Part shown: positions 59,662 through 64,000 of the stretch, piece by piece | How positions within the stretch are numbered: the first letter of the stretch is position 1 | Layout of the letters: the number at the start of each line of letters is the position of its first letter | NCBI RefSeq assembly: GCF_001019615.1 | Contig: NZ_JNBQ01000002.1 | Coordinates: 186,001 to 250,000, forward strand | Length of the DNA: 64,000 bases | Source: Cellulosimicrobium funkei | Lineage (GTDB): Bacteria; Actinomycetota; Actinomycetes; Actinomycetales; Cellulomonadaceae | Direction: 5' to 3' | The notes under the pieces: model-generated | The model's database searches: none | The model's input: the letters and a program-made list of their open reading frames with translations, nothing else | Told to the model about the DNA's origin: nothing | Program-made: the position numbers and the translations under genes

Positions 59662-60167
59662 GGCGCTTTGTGGCCAAATTTGGCCTCGTACGCCCTGCGG
59701 ATCGATGGCTCGTGCGCGAATATCACCACAACACCGTGTCTGGCGAGCACGCTCGCCCAGTTCAGCCATTTGGTGTCTGTCGCCTGAACTACTGGCACTC
59801 CCGCGACCTTTGCGGCAGCGACGAACTTGCGGTCCGAAGGGTCGATCTCCGCGTCGTCGCCCCCAAGGGCGCCATACGAATTCTCCGCGGATGTGTCCGG
59901 CTGAATGTCTGGGCGCGTCGCCTCTTCCCATGTGAACCGGGAATCATGCACGTATCTCACGAATGCGTCCCCGAGTGAAGGTTGTCCACTCAAGCTGAGT
60001 TGGTGCAAGTACTCGCTGACGATCTCCCCGTCCAGATCGGTAACGATCCTCATCCTCTGCTCGAGAATCTCCTCGATAATCTGCTCACAAGCGTCTAGGA
60101 GCTCGGGTGGGTGGCCATCAACCAGTTTGGTTACGAGAGGAACGTTGGTGTCGATGACTCGGGTCAC
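59658..60167 (-). CDS. PIN-domain nuclease of the cassette
   Basis: A 169-residue PIN-fold protein. The acidic residues of the metal site are D6 (RVIDTN), E52 (EIVSEYL), D112 (DPSDRKF) and D131 (QATDTKW), in the order typical of VapC-type RNases, which leave 5-prime-phosphate and 3-prime-OH ends. The C-terminal EPSIRRAYEAKFG is extra. No VapB-like antitoxin gene is next to it; instead it is coupled on both sides by 4-base overlaps to the ATPase and the ligase. It is most likely the effector that cuts RNA when the ATPase senses a trigger. GTG 60167. Confidence 0.88.
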   Translation of the reverse strand: MTRVIDTNVPLVTKLVDGHPPELLDACEQIIEEILEQRMRIVTDLDGEIVSEYLHQLSLSGQPSLGDAFVRYVHDSRFTWEEATRPDIQPDTSAENSYGALGGDDAEIDPSDRKFVAAAKVAGVPVVQATDTKWLNWASVLARHGVVVIFAHEPSIRRAYEAKFGHKAP

Positions 60168-61630
60168 AGTGCAGACTGCCTTTCACGACGCCGCTCCCGG
60201 GCTCGCCGAGATTGAGCGATAAGATCCTCTGCGGAGTTGCCGAAGAAGTTGTCTGGCCAATTGTGGACATTGCCATAGGCGTCCAGCTCGAGCGGCTCAA
60301 TCCGCGATCCGGACCTTCCGGTGTTTACCACATAGCATCGGACCATGCCCGGATCAATCTCTTCCTCAGCAATACGACGCAAAAGTCGGCGGAGCAGATG
60401 TTCTGAGTGCGATTCGACAATTAGTTGGGTGTTGCGGGGTTCTCCGTGCTCGCGCATCTTGATGGCCTCGATAAAGAGGTCAGCTAACCCGGCCTGCACT
60501 GAAGGGTGGAGGTGGATCTCTGGCTGCTCCATGATCACAGACGAGCCCGGCGCCGAGTAAAATGCTTCGACTATGACAGGGAGCACCTGCGACACGCCGA
60601 ATCCAACGTCGGTGAGTAGGACCTCTCGCGAACTTCCAGGTGCTTTTACGCGAACCTCGTACTCATCACGCCCAACGCCAATAGGGGCGACTGAGAAGGA
60701 GTCAATCACTCCGAGAGTTTTGAGCCAACGCGCGACGACGGCTTGCAAAGGTTCGTAACGCATCCGGGGCCGACGATTGAAGCGGCGGTCACGACCAGCG
60801 AGAAGAGCCTCAACGGTACGCTCGCCTCGCCAACCCACGTGTCCGACTTCTTCTCCGGACCAGCGATAGAGCCTGCCAGGTTTTTCGCGTAGTGGGCCCA
60901 GGTAGTTTATCGACGAGAGCTGCTCTTCGAGTGCGAGCGTGAGGTCGGGCGCAAAATCAAGATGCTGGTAGCGCGTCGCGAGGTCATCCGGAAAGGCGTG
61001 GAATTGCGATGGGGGAGAAACTGGCCACTTTCGTCCGAGTGTCCGAACGAGTTCGACCCCCTGTGCTTTCATGCGGTACTTTCCGGCGGAGTCTCTTTCG
61101 CTTCCAAGGAGGAGAGTGTCGTTCGAGTCCGTTTGAAGCGTATACATGTATTCGTCCACGCGGACACGCGGGGGTGCCTCGCCAACCGCACTCATTTTGC
61201 ATTGGAAGGACATTTCGCGACCTTCGAACCACTCATCGTGTCGTGCGTCGTAGATCGAGAGGTCCTCTATCCGCTTCCAGCCGAGTTCGAATTCCAAGGG
61301 CGTAGAGGTGTTTGGGTCGCGCAAAAGGTCGGAATAGCTGCCGAGGTCCACGGGTGTGCTGTCGTCACCTGTGTGAAGTACTCTTTTACGATCCGGTGAC
61401 GCCACTGTCTGGCGGAGCATTAGCAAGAACTGGTGGAGACTTGACTTTCCCGAGGAGTTTGAGCCGAATAGTATGGTTAGTGGCGCGAGTTCGATGCGTC
61501 CTGTGTCTCGCCAAGCTTTGAAGTTCTTGATCCGCAGTTCGGTAAGCAAGGCTCGTCCTCTCGGATGGTGTTCGGCGCTACGATACTCCGTCTCGCCGCC
61601 TCCTTGCTTGATTTCGGCCGTTGTTGTCAT
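60164..61630 (-). CDS. AAA ATPase with DUF3696 C terminus, defence-type
   Basis: A 488-residue ATPase of the OLD/RecF/SMC-like class. LTELRIKNFKAWRDTG starts the fold, Walker A is GSNSSGKS at residues 56-63, GFGVSQVLPVIVEAF is the signature-like helix, Walker B is MEQPEIHLHP at about 367-376, and the H-switch is VESHSEHLL. The end DAYGNVHNWPDNFFG is DUF3696-like. Such ATPases act as sensors beside effector nucleases in several phage-defence systems. The ATG at 61630 is listed; a TTG at 61549 with GAGAGG upstream would give 461 aa and a typical start, so the true start is open. The gene heads the three-gene cassette. Confidence 0.85.
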   Translation of the reverse strand: MTTTAEIKQGGGETEYRSAEHHPRGRALLTELRIKNFKAWRDTGRIELAPLTILFGSNSSGKSSLHQFLLMLRQTVASPDRKRVLHTGDDSTPVDLGSYSDLLRDPNTSTPLEFELGWKRIEDLSIYDARHDEWFEGREMSFQCKMSAVGEAPPRVRVDEYMYTLQTDSNDTLLLGSERDSAGKYRMKAQGVELVRTLGRKWPVSPPSQFHAFPDDLATRYQHLDFAPDLTLALEEQLSSINYLGPLREKPGRLYRWSGEEVGHVGWRGERTVEALLAGRDRRFNRRPRMRYEPLQAVVARWLKTLGVIDSFSVAPIGVGRDEYEVRVKAPGSSREVLLTDVGFGVSQVLPVIVEAFYSAPGSSVIMEQPEIHLHPSVQAGLADLFIEAIKMREHGEPRNTQLIVESHSEHLLRRLLRRIAEEEIDPGMVRCYVVNTGRSGSRIEPLELDAYGNVHNWPDNFFGNSAEDLIAQSRRARERRRERQSAL

Positions 61631-61730
61631 GGGAACGACGGTCGTCTTGCGCGCGCCCTCTGCACGACACTGCCTCGCGACACGTTTCGTTCTATGGCTT
61701 GACGTCCAGCTGCCATCCGGCGCCTCTGGC

Positions 61731-62078
61731 CTGTTTCGGAAGTGGGACTGGCTGCCGTCCTGGCTGTCTGAGCGACCGCCGTGCTGCCCCGACACCGAGG
61801 ACGGCGACTACGTCGAGTTCCCGACCACGTCGAGATCCTGGGCCTGCACGCGAAGCTGAGAACCACGACCGACACGCTCTTCGTGGTCTACCCCGGCGAC
61901 GAGGACATCGACAGGTCGATCTCAGTCCACGCCCGCCCTGGAGCACTCGGGGGCTACGAGATTGGGCACCGCGACGCCGCCACCGACGAGCACACCCGCG
62001 ACTACTGAGCTAGACCACGCCACCATCACGACCCAGGTCTTGGAAGCGCTAGTCCACCGCTGACCACTTCCGAAACAG
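61731..62078. mobile_element. IS-like inverted repeats flanking 348 bases
   Basis: CTGTTTCGGAAGTGG (61731-61745) and CCACTTCCGAAACAG (62064-62078) are exact inverted copies. The extended ends (GGC-CTGTTTC and GAGT-CTGTTTC on the outward strand) resemble ends of IS5-type elements. The interval carries no recognisable transposase, so this is a relic or a MITE. It separates the cassette (ATPase start at 61630) from the sigma gene; the right end abuts a truncated R1 repeat. Confidence 0.5.
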
Positions 62079-62081
62079 ACT

Positions 62082-63413
62082 CTAGGTCGATCTCGCGGGA
62101 GGAAGGTCCGCCAGGCGGCGTTGCAGGAGGCGGCGGTCGCCCTCGCGGTCCACGAGCGCGAGTGCGCGGTGCAGGTCGGCGGCGGCGTCCGCGGGGCGTC
62201 CGGCGCGCTCGAGCAGCTCGGCGCGCACCGCGGGCAGCAGGTGGTATCCCGCGAGCGCGGGCTCGGCGGCGACGGCGCCGACCGCGGCGAGGCCGGCGTC
62301 CGCCCCGCGCACCTCGGCGACGGCGACCGCACGGTTGAGCGCGACGACCGGCGAGCCGGTGAGGTCGAGCAGCACGTCGTACAGGCCGAGGATCTGGGGC
62401 CAGTCGGTCGCGTCGGCGTCGGAAGCCTCGTCGTGCAGCGCCGCGACGGCGGCCTGCACCTGGTACGGCCCGGGGCGCCCGACGGCGAGCGCCGCCTCGA
62501 GCTCGGCCACGCCCTCGGCGATCTCCTCGTGCCGCCAGCGCGCGCGGTCCTGCTCGGCGAGGGTGCGCGTCGCGCCGTCCGGGCCGACGCGCACGTCCCG
62601 GCGCGCGTGCTGGAGCAGGAGCAGGGCGAGCAGGCCACGTGCCTCGGGCTCGTCGTCGAGCAGCCGTGCGGCGAGGCGCGCGAGCCGGACGGCGACGTCG
62701 GCGAGCGCGCGCCGCTCGGCAGATCCCTCGACCACGTCGGCGGGCTCCGCCCAGGCGTCGTAGCCCTCCGTGAAGAGCACGTACAGGACGGCGAGGACGC
62801 CGTCGACGCGCTCCGCCCGGAGCGAGGCGGGCGGCACCCGGAACGTGATCCCGGTCGCGCGGATGCGGCGCTTGGCTCGGACGAGGCGCTGCGCCATCGT
62901 CGCCTCGGGGACGAGGAAGGCCCGCGCGACCTGCGCCGTCGTCATGCCGGTCAGCGACCGCAGGGTGAGGGCGACCCGCGCCTCGGCGGGCAGGGCCGGG
63001 TGGCAGCACGTGAACAGCAGTCGCAGGAGGTCGCCGTCGGGGTCGTCCGGCTCCCACGCGTCGTCGTCGAGGCCGACGGCGACCTGCTCGACCACGGGGT
63101 CGGCGGCGGGATTGCCGGCCCGCGGCCCCGGGTCGACGCGCTCGCCCAGCCGGCCGGACGCGGCGACGCGTTCCGCCTCGACCCGGCGCCGTCGCAGGAC
63201 GTCGATCGCGTGCCGGCGGGCCGTCGTCGTGAGCCAGGCGCCGGGACGTTCCGGGACGCCGTCGCGGCCCCACGTGCGCAGCGCGGTCGCGAACGCCTCC
63301 TGCGCCGACTCCTCGGCCAGGTCGAGGTCGCCCGTGCTGCGCGCGACAGCGCCGAGGACGCGTCCCCACTCGGTGCGGAACGCGTCCTCGACGGCGCGGC
63401 TCGGGTCCGTCAC
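62082..63413 (-). CDS. ECF42-type RNA polymerase sigma factor
   Basis: A 443-residue sigma factor of the ECF42 type, much longer than ordinary ECF factors (about 180-200 aa). Region 2 is at residues 8-90 (DLAEESAQEAFATALRTWG) and region 4 at about 130-190 (RSLTGMTTAQVARAFLVPEATMAQRLVRAK; part shown). A C-terminal TPR/DUF6596-like domain of about 240 residues (LYVLFTEGYDAWAEPADVVEG and on) follows. Such factors pair with a DGPF/YCII protein, here the next gene. The last codons (PARST) and stop run into R1 sequence at 62083-62098, directly at the IS-like junction. Confidence 0.9.
   Translation of the reverse strand: MTDPSRAVEDAFRTEWGRVLGAVARSTGDLDLAEESAQEAFATALRTWGRDGVPERPGAWLTTTARRHAIDVLRRRRVEAERVAASGRLGERVDPGPRAGNPAADPVVEQVAVGLDDDAWEPDDPDGDLLRLLFTCCHPALPAEARVALTLRSLTGMTTAQVARAFLVPEATMAQRLVRAKRRIRATGITFRVPPASLRAERVDGVLAVLYVLFTEGYDAWAEPADVVEGSAERRALADVAVRLARLAARLLDDEPEARGLLALLLLQHARRDVRVGPDGATRTLAEQDRARWRHEEIAEGVAELEAALAVGRPGPYQVQAAVAALHDEASDADATDWPQILGLYDVLLDLTGSPVVALNRAVAVAEVRGADAGLAAVGAVAAEPALAGYHLLPAVRAELLERAGRPADAAADLHRALALVDREGDRRLLQRRLADLPPARST
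62083..62098 (-). repeat. Half R1 repeat at the cassette junction
   Basis: Read on the minus strand, CCGCGAGATCGACCTA matches the left arm of R1 (323-337 and 37700-37714) plus the first two loop bases, and then stops at the IS-like end. It also encodes the last residues and stop of the sigma factor. The other half is missing. Confidence 0.65.
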
Positions 63414-63423
63414 GACCGACAGG

Positions 63424-63780
63424 TCAGGGCCTGTCGAGGTCGAGCGGCCACGCAGGGTGCAGCTCGATCGCGCCGCCGTACGCCATGGGGTGCTCGGACG
63501 CGATGGCGATCGCGGTGTCCAGGTCGGGCGCCTCGAGGACGTCGAACCCGGCGATCGTCTCCTTGGTCTCGGAGAACGGGCCGTCGGTGACGAGGACCTT
63601 GCCGCCGCGCACCCGCACGCCGACGGCGTCCTCCGCCGGTCGCAGCCGGTCGCCGATCACCGCGGCGCCGCTGCCGTAGTGCCGTCCGACCCACTCCTCG
63701 ATCGGCGGGGCCGCCTCGAACTCCTCGGGTCGCAGGTCGGGGTCGTGCGGCGTGCCGAGCACGAGCATCAGGTAGCGCAT
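63424..63780 (-). CDS. YCII-related (DGPF) domain protein
   Basis: A 118-residue single-domain protein. MRYLMLVLGTP and VTDGPFSETKETIAGFDVLEAPD (part shown) are the YCII/DGPF signatures, with the conserved His/Asp region. In ECF42 systems this small protein is the partner of the sigma factor that lies 10 bases downstream; the signal is unknown. ATG 63780 shares its A with the stop of the upstream small ORF (TGATG). Confidence 0.92.
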   Translation of the reverse strand: MRYLMLVLGTPHDPDLRPEEFEAAPPIEEWVGRHYGSGAAVIGDRLRPAEDAVGVRVRGGKVLVTDGPFSETKETIAGFDVLEAPDLDTAIAIASEHPMAYGGAIELHPAWPLDLDRP

Positions 63781-63950
63781 CAGAGGTCCTCCGCCCTCGT
63801 CGTCGCGGGCCGGCGGAGCGCCGTCGGCCCGTAGAGCACCACGTCGGCGACGTCGATCCCGTCGCCGACGCTGCGCCGTCCGTCACGGTAGCGCGCGAGG
63901 TCCGGCGGCTGCTCCCGGTTCGCCGCGAGGATCGTCTGCAGAAAGGTCAT
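63780..63950 (-). CDS. Small protein upstream of the YCII gene, 56 aa
   Basis: ATG 63950 has AGGAGG placed four bases upstream, the best ribosome site in this corner, and the frame (MTFLQTILAANREQPPDLARY and on, ending ATTRAEDL) ends exactly at the start of the YCII gene. It contains no known domain; the hydrophobic start is too short for a membrane span. Translation of it could couple to the YCII gene. I cannot name the function. Confidence 0.6.
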   Translation of the reverse strand: MTFLQTILAANREQPPDLARYRDGRRSVGDGIDVADVVLYGPTALRRPATTRAEDL

Positions 63951-64000
63951 CGTGCCTCCTCCGTCGGTGCGGCCCGTGCGGCCGCTCACCCAGACGACGA

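Noticed and set aside
59658-60167. VapBC toxin-antitoxin reading of the PIN gene
   Set aside because: There is no VapB-like DNA-binding antitoxin; the flanking genes are an AAA ATPase and an RNA ligase with 4-base overlaps, which fits a different kind of module.
58966-61630. PARIS (AriA/AriB) defence system
   Set aside because: The partner of the ATPase is a PIN-fold protein, not the TOPRIM/DUF4435 AriB, and an RNA ligase is added; only the ATPase class is shared.
61781-62008. Gene of 75 codons within the IS-like interval
   Set aside because: The frame has no ribosome site and no transposase or other motif I recognise; its translation could be chance. Left as part of the relic.
58966-62078. 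Prophage or integrative element carrying the cassette
   Set aside because: No integrase, tRNA attachment site or phage structural gene is seen; the nearest tRNA is far away at 11196. Only the three genes and an IS-like relic differ from the surroundings.

Overview
The window is very G+C-rich DNA from an actinobacterium. Gene content points to a Micrococcales plant-biomass degrader of the Cellulosimicrobium/Cellulomonas type: a secreted GH10 xylanase with two C-terminal CBM2 modules, GH3/GH39/GH42 enzymes beside a sugar ABC importer, a ClpC unfoldase, F420-type flavin oxidoreductases and many leaderless GTG/ATG starts a few bases behind a -10 box. The genus is inference. Almost all of the window is coherent chromosome. 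One three-gene block (58966-61630) is visibly poorer in G+C (35/60 and 31/60 in two lines counted by hand).

Layout. 1-5.9 kb: tail of a sugar oxidoreductase, a MarR regulator, a HAD phosphatase, thymidylate kinase plus DNA polymerase III delta-prime, and an HxlR/SDR divergent pair. 5.9-11.3 kb: F420-type oxidoreductase, PLDc_N/SHOCT membrane protein, LtrA, two lipoproteins and tRNA-Thr(CGT). 11.6-17.5 kb: surface protein, an Erm(37)-like rRNA methylase preceded by a possible leader peptide, a small hydrolase, and a copper cluster (DUF305, DUF6153, CopB ATPase) with a CsoR-type operator. 17.7-22.2 kb: a LacI-controlled operon (Gfo/Idh, DUF993, TIM-barrel isomerase) for an unidentified sugar. 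22.3-29 kb: membrane proteins, an AarF/UbiB kinase, an ABC exporter and a universal stress protein. 29.3-31.9 kb: clpC. 32.2-37.7 kb: a sulfonate uptake and desulfonation operon behind a cysteine-rich leader ORF. 37.8-45 kb: PrmC-like methylase, uridine-kinase-like and NUDIX genes, and the LutABC lactate operon with its FadR-type regulator. 45-58.9 kb: xylan/galactoside cluster. 62-64 kb: an ECF sigma factor with its YCII (DGPF) partner.

The two most interesting signals are these. (a) The low-G+C cassette encodes an OLD/DUF3696-type AAA ATPase, a PIN-domain nuclease and a compact RNA ligase, overlapping stop-to-start by 4 bases, and looks like a defence module that can both cut and reseal RNA. 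It sits between GH42 and the sigma-factor operon, next to a pair of IS-like inverted repeats. (b) Four different families of intergenic palindromes (R1-R4) are mostly built as two motifs per arm facing two in the other arm; in three families the motif begins with GCGAG. Several copies run into coding sequence.

The xylan genes work together: the secreted GH10 enzyme cuts xylan, the substrate-binding lipoprotein and two permeases import oligosaccharides (the ATPase must come from elsewhere), and cytoplasmic GH3, GH39 and GH42 enzymes finish hydrolysis, probably under a LacI repressor. The sulfonate operon pairs an importer with two flavin monooxygenases that release sulfite.
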